Assembly: GCA_002746645.1 (NCBI GenBank)
Contig: PDPU01000023.1
Coordinates: forward strand, 124,001-188,000
Source: Gammaproteobacteria bacterium
GTDB lineage: Bacteria; Pseudomonadota; Gammaproteobacteria; Granulosicoccales; Granulosicoccaceae
DNA length: 64,000 nt
Direction: 5' to 3'
The notes under the pieces are model-generated. The model had not been told where the DNA came from and searched no databases. It saw nothing but the letters and a program-made list of their open reading frames with translations. Below, one piece after another: positions 28,202-36,256 of this stretch. Numbering within the stretch: position 1 is the stretch's first letter; each line of letters begins with the position of its first letter. Both the position numbers and the translations under genes were made by a program.

Positions 28202-28291
28202 GGAACCGGTACCTTTGCTGCTCGAACTGAATACGGCAAACCTGAACACGTCGGGGTAAGTCTCCTCGGCCGGAACCATCAGCAGACCGAA

Positions 28292-28879
28292 TCAGAACAA
28301 CAGCGAATCGTCGGCCTCGATCCCGCGAGGATCGGTGCCGTGAATGTAGAGCGGTCCGACAGGTCGGGCGCTGCCATCGCCTTTGTCGACGAATACCCGC
28401 CGGAGTTCCACCATGCCGACCGAAAGCTCGTAGACATCGACATGATCGCCGTTGTCGTCACGTCGTCGCTCATGCATCAGACGCACGGGCTCGCCGTCGT
28501 TGCTGTCCCAGTCGTGGCGTACCTCGTAGCCGAGATCGCTCGCCGCCTGGTACAGTGCCCGCTGCATGGCGTTGCGCCTGAGCCGCGGCGAGAACACGAG
28601 CCGGGTGCGTGAGGGCTGCAACTCCGGCAGATCGGCAATCGCAGCCATGAAGTGCCGTGCGATGCGGGTCTCGCGCGTGGCCCTGACCCGGGCAGGTGCA
28701 ATGATGGCAGGCGCGTCTCCATCGGCATGCTGGCGCTCACTGCCAACCTGCTGCCAGGAACGAGTGGCTTCGGCGCTTTCCTGCCGCGGAGCTTCCGTGC
28801 CGGACAATCCGCAACCCGTGAAGCCGGGACACAGCATGACGGCTGCAAGATTGACAAGGCAGGTTCTCCGGAACACCAT
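28292..28879 (-). CDS. Exported lipoprotein sharing a domain with its two divergent neighbours
   Basis: A 195-residue lipoprotein from the ATG at 28879 (MVFRRTCLVNLAAVML), with lipobox FTG-C at about residue 22. The C-terminal 120 residues (ADLPELQPSRTRLVFSP to PVGPLYIHG) align by eye with the central domain of the two lipoproteins on the other strand at 29089 and 30171. The ELxPS...L.(F/Y)S opening, the xLGYEV/AGFGMQ turn and the YELSVG/YAISVG strand all match. It lacks the OmpA-like C-terminus of those two. Function unknown. Divergent from the pair, so they may share a control region (28880-29088). Confidence 0.7.
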   Translation of the reverse strand: MVFRRTCLVNLAAVMLCPGFTGCGLSGTEAPRQESAEATRSWQQVGSERQHADGDAPAIIAPARVRATRETRIARHFMAAIADLPELQPSRTRLVFSPRLRRNAMQRALYQAASDLGYEVRHDWDSNDGEPVRLMHERRRDDNGDHVDVYELSVGMVELRRVFVDKGDGSARPVGPLYIHGTDPRGIEADDSLLF

Positions 28880-29088
28880 CGGGATGGACTCCGTATGCGA
28901 CAACGGCAATGTCGCGCATGAAACGGACCGATTTCGAATTTCGTCGGTGCGAACGTGGACAGTTGATCGACGCAATGGTAGGTTTCAACGTTTGGTGGTC
29001 GATCCACCATTGGAGAGGAATATCCTACCCCAGCATCGGGCTGGAAGGTGTCGCCGCACACAGTGTGCGGTGGAGAGGAACACACGAC

Positions 29089-30174
29089 ATGATATTGAAT
29101 TTCGTTCGCTGCCGGTTTCTGTGGCTGCTTCCGGCCCTCGCCGCAGCGGGCTGCGCCACACGAACCACCCCCCAGGTTGAAGGCAAAGATGCAACCGCCA
29201 CACTCGAGTCCGCCGAAGCGGAAGCCATCGACGACAGCGTCGCCATCGCGAAGACGGCACGCAGGGTGATGGTCAAGGACATGTCCAGCATCATCACCCA
29301 GCTCTATGATCCCATCACCACCACCTTTCAGGTCAGCGAACAGCTGCAGGACAACCTCTCGAACCAGATGAACCGGGAGCTTGCCGTGGCCGGTTACGGC
29401 ATTCAGCGTGTGGTGGCCGACCAGGGTGCCAACTTCGTGCGCACCAGTCTGCGTGCGAGCGATGTCGAGAACATTCGGACGATGCGCGTCAGGCTCGGGT
29501 CCGTGGTCATCAATCGTGACTACGAGATCGACGGCGAAACGGTCATACCCCGAAGCCCCTACCGTATCGGTGGCACCCTCGACGAGGTCGTGGTGGACAC
29601 AAGCACCCTTGCCAACAAGCTCATCGAGGATGAATCGGCAGCGAGCGTCGAGCGCATCGCCCATCTCGATCTCGACGAACCCACACCCGTGATTTCGCTG
29701 GTCACTCCCGACGTGGTGAACCGCATCGCCGACGAGAATACGGCCAAGGCCTCGCCCCTGCAGGAACTGGACACAGACAGTGCGGAAGTTCCCAACCTCT
29801 TCTACAGCAACAAGCGCTCCTTCGGGTCAATCCTCGACGAACTCGAGCAGGTTCACAGTCAGGTCATCGTTTTCGGCAACGATTCGATGGCCCTCGGCAA
29901 CACCAACAAGCAACTGATCGATGCCCTGGTCAACGACATCATGCAACCGGACGATTTCATCAGCCTCGTCGGATGCAGCAACGGTCCCACGGCATTGAAG
30001 ATCGGCAACGAAGGACTGGCCATTGGCCGAGCACAACGTGTTACCGAAGCCCTGGTGGCGCGAGGCGTACCGCGCGACAATATCTACAATGAGGGTTGCT
30101 GGGCGCCGGTGAGCGCCGGTGAACGCTTCCCCGGGCGCGGTGTGGTGATCGAACTGTGGCGGGATCCGGCATGA
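29089..30174 (+). CDS. Exported lipoprotein with shared domain and OmpA-like C-terminus
   Basis: A 361-residue lipoprotein from ATG 29089 with a strong ribosome site (GGAGAGGA, about 10 bp upstream) and lipobox AAG-C at about residue 16. Residues 60-185 carry the domain shared with the neighbouring lipoproteins. The C-terminal 110 residues (VIVFGNDSMALGNTNKQLI, ISLVGCSNGPTALKIGNE, LAIGRAQRVTEALVARGV) look like an OmpA/MotB peptidoglycan-associating fold, with the order F.NDS...L.VGxSN...A..RA..V...L. It may bridge the outer membrane and cell wall. The stop overlaps the start of the next gene (ATGA). Confidence 0.75.
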   Translation: MILNFVRCRFLWLLPALAAAGCATRTTPQVEGKDATATLESAEAEAIDDSVAIAKTARRVMVKDMSSIITQLYDPITTTFQVSEQLQDNLSNQMNRELAVAGYGIQRVVADQGANFVRTSLRASDVENIRTMRVRLGSVVINRDYEIDGETVIPRSPYRIGGTLDEVVVDTSTLANKLIEDESAASVERIAHLDLDEPTPVISLVTPDVVNRIADENTAKASPLQELDTDSAEVPNLFYSNKRSFGSILDELEQVHSQVIVFGNDSMALGNTNKQLIDALVNDIMQPDDFISLVGCSNGPTALKIGNEGLAIGRAQRVTEALVARGVPRDNIYNEGCWAPVSAGERFPGRGVVIELWRDPA

Positions 30175-31253
30175 ACATGAAGATGCGCTCACCCCTCCTG
30201 CTCGCCGTGCTGGCGACCCTGCTCGTCGCCTGCGACACGATTACCGAGCAGGAAAAGGCCGCTGCTCTGCAAAGTCAGCTTTCCAACGAACTCACGCCCC
30301 ACTTCGGCGGCAACACCAAGGCCTTCGAAGAACTCGACGACAAGGAACTCCTGCAACTGCAACTCGTCACCACCAATCTCGTGACGTCGCTCGTGCAGAT
30401 TCCCGAACTCAGGCCCTCCAACGCAACCCTGCAGTACAGCGCCCCGCAAAGTGCCTTCGGCAATGCCGTCATCCGTTCGCTCGAAGACGCCGGATTCGGC
30501 ATGCAGCTCGTCAGTGCCGATCAGGGTGTGAATTACGTCTCCTACGAGAAAAGCGACGCGCAGACCGATATCGGGCCGGTTACCCGTTATGCCATTTCAG
30601 TCGGCAATATCCGTGTGTCGCGGGAATACGATGTGGTCGACGACGCCATCTTCCCCTCATCGCTCCTGACCATCAGCGGCACCCGCTTCGCCGAAGACAT
30701 CGAACTCGCGGATGACATCTTCAAGGAGCAGGGGTCGGTCGAGGAGTCGGCTTTCATTTCGGGCGTGCAATACCCCGACAATCCCGACCCGAATCTCGAA
30801 GTCGCTACTGTCGAAGTACGCGACTACGACAAGATACCCCTCGACAAGCGGCAGGAACCCGCTGAAGTGCTCAATGGTGCACGACAGCGATACTTCCGTA
30901 TCGACTCGGAGCGCCGTACACCGGATATCGACAAGTACCGCCGTTTCCGTCGCACCGTACTGATCTTCGACAATGCCGATACCCGCATGCTCGGCGAAGG
31001 CAACAAACAGGCGATACGCCTCATGGTGAAAAAGTTCGAACCGCTCGACCTGATGGTGATCAAAGCCTGCCAGGATGCCGACGGACGGGACGAATCCTCA
31101 CTGCAGCGCGCCATTCGCGTCGAGGAAGAGCTGGCCAGCCACGAGCTTGCTCCCGAATCCACCTGGATTGCGCCCTGCACACGAACGGTCTTTCGTCACG
31201 CCAGCGATGATTCACCTGCTCCCGTGGAACTCATTCACTACAAACCGCTTTGA
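30171..31253 (+). CDS. Exported lipoprotein, paralogue of the preceding gene
   Basis: A 360-residue lipoprotein whose ATG overlaps the preceding stop (30171-30174); lipobox LVA-C is at about residue 18. Residues 60-190 (PELRPSNATLQYSAPQSAF, AGFGMQLVSADQGVNYVSY) match the domain of the two neighbours. The C-terminal region (VLIFDNADTRMLGEGNKQA, VIKACQDADGRDESSLQRA) is a diverged version of the OmpA-like domain of the preceding protein. Tandem duplication followed by divergence explains the pair. Two bases separate it from the AapJ-like gene, so the three form one operon. Confidence 0.73.
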   Translation: MNMKMRSPLLLAVLATLLVACDTITEQEKAAALQSQLSNELTPHFGGNTKAFEELDDKELLQLQLVTTNLVTSLVQIPELRPSNATLQYSAPQSAFGNAVIRSLEDAGFGMQLVSADQGVNYVSYEKSDAQTDIGPVTRYAISVGNIRVSREYDVVDDAIFPSSLLTISGTRFAEDIELADDIFKEQGSVEESAFISGVQYPDNPDPNLEVATVEVRDYDKIPLDKRQEPAEVLNGARQRYFRIDSERRTPDIDKYRRFRRTVLIFDNADTRMLGEGNKQAIRLMVKKFEPLDLMVIKACQDADGRDESSLQRAIRVEEELASHELAPESTWIAPCTRTVFRHASDDSPAPVELIHYKPL

Positions 31254-31255
31254 AT

Positions 31256-32314
31256 ATGTACTCGACGTTTTTCTCCCGTCTGCCGAGGTTGCCGGCAGAC
31301 GCCGTCAACGGCCTTGCCGTCACCCTGATCGTTGTGGCAACACTGCTTCCGCCCACCCCGGCGGTTGCCGCCACACTTGACGATGTCCGCGACCGAGGCC
31401 GAGTGAACTGCGGCGTCAACATCGGCCTTGCCGGCTTTGCCGAGGCCAACAGCCTCGGTGAGTACCGCGGCTTCGATGTCGATCTCTGTCGCGCCGTGGC
31501 AGTCGCTGCTCTGAACGACGCCAGTGCGGTCGAGTACGTCCCTCTCTCGGTCACTGACCGCTTCAAGGCACTGCAGGACGGTCGTATCGATCTGCTCTCG
31601 CGCAACACTACCTGGACACTCCAGAACGACGCCCTCCACGGTTCCTTTGCCGGCGTGAGTTTCTTCGACGGTCAGGGGTTCATGGTGCACAAGAAAAGCG
31701 GTATCCGCAGTGCACTCGAACTCGACAACGCGCCGATCTGTGTCGCGGCCAGAACCGCCGCCGAACACAACGTCGAGGATTTCTTCATCAACAGCGAGAT
31801 CCGTTATCAGCCCGTCTTTGCCAAGAATGAAAGCGAAGTCGTCAGGGACTATCTTGCCGAAAAGTGCGTTGTCTATTCCGCCGACTACTCTGCTCTGGCC
31901 GCCTACCGAAGTTCCTTCGACAAGCCCGATGCACACGTCATACTGCCCGAGATCATTTCCAAGGAGCCGCACGGGCCCATGGTTCGACAGAACGATTCGG
32001 TCTGGGAGAATGTGGTTCGCTGGACGCTCAACTGCATGATCAACGCCGAGGAAATGGGCGTCGACAGCAGTAATGTGGATACCCCGCAGGCCACCAGCAC
32101 GCCCTGGAAAAAGCACCTGCTCGGTCTCGAAGGCAAGGCCGGTGAAGAACTCGGCCTCGACGAAGACTGGTGCAGGCGCGTGATCCGCGATGTCGGCAAC
32201 TACGCCGAGAGTTATGCGCGCCATCTCGGTGAAAACACGTCCCTCGAGCTGCCACGCGGCATCAACCAGCTCTGGACCAACGGCGGCATGATCTATGCCC
32301 CGCCGATACGCTGA
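31256..32314 (+). CDS. AapJ-like amino acid ABC transporter binding protein, orphan
   Basis: A 352-residue periplasmic binding protein (signal peptide to about residue 40, ending PAVAA). It closely follows the general L-amino-acid binding protein AapJ: TLDDVRDRGRVNCGVNIGLA, GFDVDLCRAVAVA, DLLSRNTTWTLQNDA and YDGQGFMV-like FDGQGFMVHKK, then PPNQ-like RGINQLWTNGGMIYAPP at the end. Such proteins deliver amino acids to AapQMP permeases, but no permease or ATPase gene is nearby. It sits 2 bp after the second lipoprotein, so it may serve as a ligand sensor in this operon. A TTG at 31250 is an alternative start. Confidence 0.85.
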   Translation: MYSTFFSRLPRLPADAVNGLAVTLIVVATLLPPTPAVAATLDDVRDRGRVNCGVNIGLAGFAEANSLGEYRGFDVDLCRAVAVAALNDASAVEYVPLSVTDRFKALQDGRIDLLSRNTTWTLQNDALHGSFAGVSFFDGQGFMVHKKSGIRSALELDNAPICVAARTAAEHNVEDFFINSEIRYQPVFAKNESEVVRDYLAEKCVVYSADYSALAAYRSSFDKPDAHVILPEIISKEPHGPMVRQNDSVWENVVRWTLNCMINAEEMGVDSSNVDTPQATSTPWKKHLLGLEGKAGEELGLDEDWCRRVIRDVGNYAESYARHLGENTSLELPRGINQLWTNGGMIYAPPIR

Positions 32315-32428
32315 ACCAGCCGGGCTCGGCAAAGCGAACCATACACCCATTGTCACTCAGGACTCAATCATCACGTTATCATCATCAAACTCGTAGCTAC
32401 AGTGCGTTATGCGTGACAACGCTTCTTG

Positions 32429-34528
32429 ATGATGCAAAGCAACATGGACTCCAGAGCTCGAGCCGGCATCAGCCCGGCAGTGGACAGTTTCCCCGGGCTG
32501 ACATGCACGTTTCGGTCGTTTGTCATTCGACTGCATGCGGCTGCAGGAATCCTTGCCGCGCTGGCCTTGCTGGCACTGGCGGCACCCTCCCTTGCTGCCG
32601 ACACCGAAGCTCGTACAGCGCTTGTCATCGGCAACGGCGCGTACGACCGGTTTCCGCTCGACAACCCGGTCAACGATGCCAACGACGTGGCCGAGGTGTT
32701 GCGCGATCTCGGTTTCGACGTGATGCTGCACACCGACATCGACCGCCGTCAGATGAGCCACGCCGTACGCGATTTCGGCAAGCGACTCAGAAACCGCGGT
32801 GGCGTGGGTATTTTCTACTACGCCGGGCACGGCATGCAGATCGACAGCCGCAACTACCTCATTCCGGTCAACAACTCGATCGAGACTGCTGACGAGGTAC
32901 CCTTCGAATCGCTTGATGTCAACAGGGTTCTTGCGAAGATGGAGACTGCGGGCAATGCACTCAATCTTCTGCTGCTCGACGCCTGCCGCGACAACCCGTT
33001 CCCAAGCCGATATCGCGGCAACAATCGTGGACTCGCTCGAGTGGATGCTCCCATCGGATCTCTGGTGGTCTACGCCACGGCCCCGGGCAGCGTCGCTGCC
33101 GACGGAGACGGACGCAACGGCATCTTCACAAGGCATCTTCTCGAAAATCTCAGGCAAACGGATCTAAGCCTTACCGAGATGATTCGCCTCACTCGTGCAG
33201 CCGTGGTCAAGGAAACCGGAGGCGAGCAGATTCCCTGGGAAAGCAGCTCGCTGCTGAACGACTACTATTTCATCCAGGGCAGGGACAACAAACCCGGTCA
33301 GACTGCCGCCCTCACGTCCGATGACTTCGGCGCCAGCGAGGACGACTGGACCGAGATCGTATCCTCCAGTCTTCGCGTCGATACGGTTCCGGACAACGCA
33401 CACATCCGCATCATGAACAGCGCCGAGGTCTACCAACCCGGCATGTCGCTGAACACCGAGAAGGAGTACGACATTCTGGTCACCCACGACGGCTACCAGC
33501 AATGGCGACAAAAGATACGCCTCGAGCCCGGTCACAACCGCATTCAGGTTCACCTGGAACAGCTTGATGACCTTGACACCCCCGTGTCCGGCAAACCCGA
33601 ACAGCTGGCCTTGAACGAAGAAAACGAAAATGCGGACAATGAAGGCCCGCCGCTGATCCCTGCGGACATCACCATACCGCACACCCTGCGCATCTCGGGT
33701 GGCATCTATTCGATGGGTTGTTCGAGTGATGACAACAACTGCAATCCTTACGAGAAACCGGTCGAGGAGCTCCGTGTGTCCGATTTCATGATGGGCGCTA
33801 CTGAAATCACGGTCGGGCAGTTCCGCGAATTCGTCGAGGCCACTGACTACGTGACCGACGCGGAACGGAATGCCGACGGCCACGAAGGTTGCTACATCTG
33901 GTATGAGAAAGGTGGCATCAACCGTTCCAGTGCACGATGGGGATGGGTTGCCGACAGAAACTGGCGCAACCCCGGTTACTCGCAAAGCAACAAACATCCG
34001 GTAACCTGCGTCAGCTGGAACGACGCCCTCGCCTATGCCGACTGGCTCGGCAGCGTCACTGGCCGGCAGTGGCGACTGCCGACGGAAGCCGAATGGGAAT
34101 ACGCGGCTCGCGCAGGATCGAACTCACGCTTTCCGAGCAGCGACACGGCCAGGGAACTCTGTCTCGTGGCCAATGTTGCGGACAAGAGCGAGTCACCCGG
34201 GGGTTCGCGCTGGTCGAATCGTGTCAACTGCCACGACAAGTACTGGTTCAGTGCACCGGTCGGCTCCTACATGAGCAACGCCTTCGGCCTCTACGACATG
34301 CAGGGCAATGTCTGGGAATGGGTCGAGGATATCTGGCAGGAAAACCGTGCCGGCAATCCCGACAATGACTCGACGGAACATTCCAGCGAGTCCGAGCAAC
34401 GCGTACTGCGTGGAGGCGCCTGGGACGGCGACGCAGAACACATGCGTATCAGCAACCGCAGCCGCAGCCCCGCTTCGAGCCGAGCGGCGATAACTGGCTT
34501 CCGGCTGGTCACACACCCTGACGAGTGA
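32429..34528 (+). CDS. Exported caspase-like protease fused to an FGE-sulfatase-like domain
   Basis: A 699-residue protein with an extended N-terminus and signal peptide (hydrophobic residues about 37-57, ending PSLAAD). A caspase (C14) domain follows: ARTALVIGNGAYD, NDANDVAEVLRDLGFDV, the catalytic histidine H134 in YYAGHGMQ and cysteine C186 in LLLLDACRDNPF. A PEGA-like beta segment lies around residues 310-375. From about residue 410 an FGE-like domain runs to the end (RISGGIYSMGCSS, ATEITVGQFREF, WRLPTEAEWEYAARAG, GNVWEWVEDIW, RVLRGGAWDG). The catalytic cysteine pair of true FGE is missing, so that part probably binds rather than oxidises. Start chosen at the first ATG after a TTG. Confidence 0.85.
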   Translation: MMQSNMDSRARAGISPAVDSFPGLTCTFRSFVIRLHAAAGILAALALLALAAPSLAADTEARTALVIGNGAYDRFPLDNPVNDANDVAEVLRDLGFDVMLHTDIDRRQMSHAVRDFGKRLRNRGGVGIFYYAGHGMQIDSRNYLIPVNNSIETADEVPFESLDVNRVLAKMETAGNALNLLLLDACRDNPFPSRYRGNNRGLARVDAPIGSLVVYATAPGSVAADGDGRNGIFTRHLLENLRQTDLSLTEMIRLTRAAVVKETGGEQIPWESSSLLNDYYFIQGRDNKPGQTAALTSDDFGASEDDWTEIVSSSLRVDTVPDNAHIRIMNSAEVYQPGMSLNTEKEYDILVTHDGYQQWRQKIRLEPGHNRIQVHLEQLDDLDTPVSGKPEQLALNEENENADNEGPPLIPADITIPHTLRISGGIYSMGCSSDDNNCNPYEKPVEELRVSDFMMGATEITVGQFREFVEATDYVTDAERNADGHEGCYIWYEKGGINRSSARWGWVADRNWRNPGYSQSNKHPVTCVSWNDALAYADWLGSVTGRQWRLPTEAEWEYAARAGSNSRFPSSDTARELCLVANVADKSESPGGSRWSNRVNCHDKYWFSAPVGSYMSNAFGLYDMQGNVWEWVEDIWQENRAGNPDNDSTEHSSESEQRVLRGGAWDGDAEHMRISNRSRSPASSRAAITGFRLVTHPDE

Positions 34529-34638
34529 GTAATGTACATCGACCGGCCTTGACTGAAGCCTCGTCTGGCGTCACCTCACGGTCCTTTGCCTGACCTCGCA
34601 GAATTCTCTTTGCCTGACCAGGCCCGGCGGTTCCTGCC

Positions 34639-35310
34639 TCACCAGCCGAGACGGACACCCGCCGACACGAGATCACTGTTGTCACCACCGAAATCGTTCA
34701 GCGCTGCCGCCAGATCGATATGCTGAGTCAGATGATGGATCACGTTGAACCGGCCGTAGAAATAGTCGGTGGCGAGGTCGTCATCGTCATAGTAGATTGC
34801 CGTGAGTTCAACCTCGAGGCGTAATCCCAGGCTGCGCCGGAACCCACCATACACCGCCCGGAAATTACGACTGTCGTCACCGAGATCAATACGGGAACCG
34901 TCGCCCGAAGGCTCGACGTAGTAATCATAATCCCGACGACCGAACGACAAGCCCGCCAGCCAATCGGTGTCTTTCAGAAACGGGAAATCGTCGTGATAGA
35001 GGATACCGGCCGACAACTCGCGAGTTGCCGCGTAAACCGTTTCGTTCACATCAACCGGCTGGTTGTCGATGTCGCTCTCGAAATCAGCGTTGAAGAGCCG
35101 TCCCGCGATCGCCACGTTGTCGGTCAGCGACATTCGGCCGTAGGCCACCACCGGCGGGTTGCCATCGCGGGTGAAGATGTACTGCGCATCGACATAATCG
35201 TAGCCGCGCGAACTCACGACATCCGAGGTGAGAGTGAACAGATCCTGAGCCTGAACCACGCTGCTCATGAAAGTCAGCAGGGTGGCAACGAACTTGCCTG
35301 ACCTTGACAC
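34639..35310 (-). CDS. Small outer-membrane beta-barrel protein
   Basis: A 223-residue protein with signal peptide (MSRSGKFVATLLTFMSSVVQAQ). The mature part is built of alternating amphipathic strands (YDYVDAQYIFTRDG, VAYGRMSLTDNVAIAGRLF, WLAGLSFGRRDYDYYV) and ends in aromatic Trp (AGVRLGW), the usual Bam recognition end of outer-membrane barrels. Eight to ten strands fit. It follows its paralogue at 35323 with a 12-bp gap in a two-gene operon, divergent from the caspase operon. Role unknown. Confidence 0.75.
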   Translation of the reverse strand: MSRSGKFVATLLTFMSSVVQAQDLFTLTSDVVSSRGYDYVDAQYIFTRDGNPPVVAYGRMSLTDNVAIAGRLFNADFESDIDNQPVDVNETVYAATRELSAGILYHDDFPFLKDTDWLAGLSFGRRDYDYYVEPSGDGSRIDLGDDSRNFRAVYGGFRRSLGLRLEVELTAIYYDDDDLATDYFYGRFNVIHHLTQHIDLAAALNDFGGDNSDLVSAGVRLGW

Positions 35311-35322
35311 GATTGACTTATC

Positions 35323-35985
35323 CTACCATGTGTAGCGAAGCGCCAGCGAGTAAAGCACCGAGGGCTCCTTGGCCTCCGTCTCGGACGCGATGACGGCAAG
35401 ATCGAACGACTGCGAAAGCCGGAACAGCAGTGCCCCTTCGAGCGAAGTATCCAATGCGTTACTCGAGTCTCGATACAAGACCACTCCGGCTCGGCCTTCG
35501 AATCTCGGTGCAAAGGCATGCCTGAGTCCGAGAAAACCACGCTGCAGGTAATCCGAGTTCTCCTGCTTGAGCAACACCAACGAGGTATCGACAAGGCTTC
35601 GCATCGTGATTTCGTTCTTGTAATACCCGTACCTGAACTCAGCCAGCCATTCAGTATCGGGGATGAACGGCAGCGGTGCATGCCAGGCGATTCCGAGAGA
35701 GATCGAACGTGTTTCTGCAACCACGTAGGACAGCGTGGATTCCACGGTTTTCTGTTTGGAATGACTACCGTATCGTAACGACAAGGCCCAGTTGTCGGCG
35801 ATACCGAGATATCCCGTCAGGTAGATGGGTGTTTCAAGTTCGCTGTTGAGCAGGTATTCGAGTTCGACGTAGTTGTAACTGATGCCTGCACGACCGACCG
35901 AACCCATGAGATCCTGTGCCGACGCCTTCGAGGTTGACAGACCCGCCATCAATGACAGCAGCACAAGGCGGGTGACGCCCCGCAT
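35323..35985 (-). CDS. Small outer-membrane beta-barrel protein, paralogue of the next gene
   Basis: A 220-residue barrel protein from ATG 35985 (MRGVTRLVLLSLMAGLSTS), with signal peptide ending SASA. Like its partner, it opens with a YNYVELEYLLNSELETPIYL strand pair corresponding to YDYVDAQYIFTRDGNPPVVA. It has ADNWALSLRYG and DTEWLAEFRYGYY, and ends in Trp (SLALRYTW). The open frame upstream (to 36294) overlaps the divergent promoter region and is not used. First gene of the barrel operon; its promoter faces that of the caspase/anti-sigma/sigma operon 271 bp away, so joint control is plausible. Confidence 0.75.
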   Translation of the reverse strand: MRGVTRLVLLSLMAGLSTSKASAQDLMGSVGRAGISYNYVELEYLLNSELETPIYLTGYLGIADNWALSLRYGSHSKQKTVESTLSYVVAETRSISLGIAWHAPLPFIPDTEWLAEFRYGYYKNEITMRSLVDTSLVLLKQENSDYLQRGFLGLRHAFAPRFEGRAGVVLYRDSSNALDTSLEGALLFRLSQSFDLAVIASETEAKEPSVLYSLALRYTW

Positions 35986-36256
35986 ACGAAATCGTTTGTC
36001 GACCTTGCACGCAATGGCTCTACAACTGCATCCGGCTGCTGGTTGAGTTCCCTGATTCACTGATCTCCTCGTTCGATTCTTCCCGAATTGTGACGCACCC
36101 TGCAGACACAACAACGGCAAGCCGCTAACGTCTGCAACAGTGTTTCCGAGTGCAAACTTACCGCAAATCCGGAAAAAGTGCCGCCGCCGTGCGTTGAATT
36201 GCTTGATGCGATCACTGAAGCCGACAATGGTGCACAACTCACTCGGGACCACTTTC

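Noticed and set aside
34584..34619. Two copies of CTTTGCCTGACC after the caspase-FGE gene
   Set aside because: Only two 12-bp copies; noted but too little to call a functional element.
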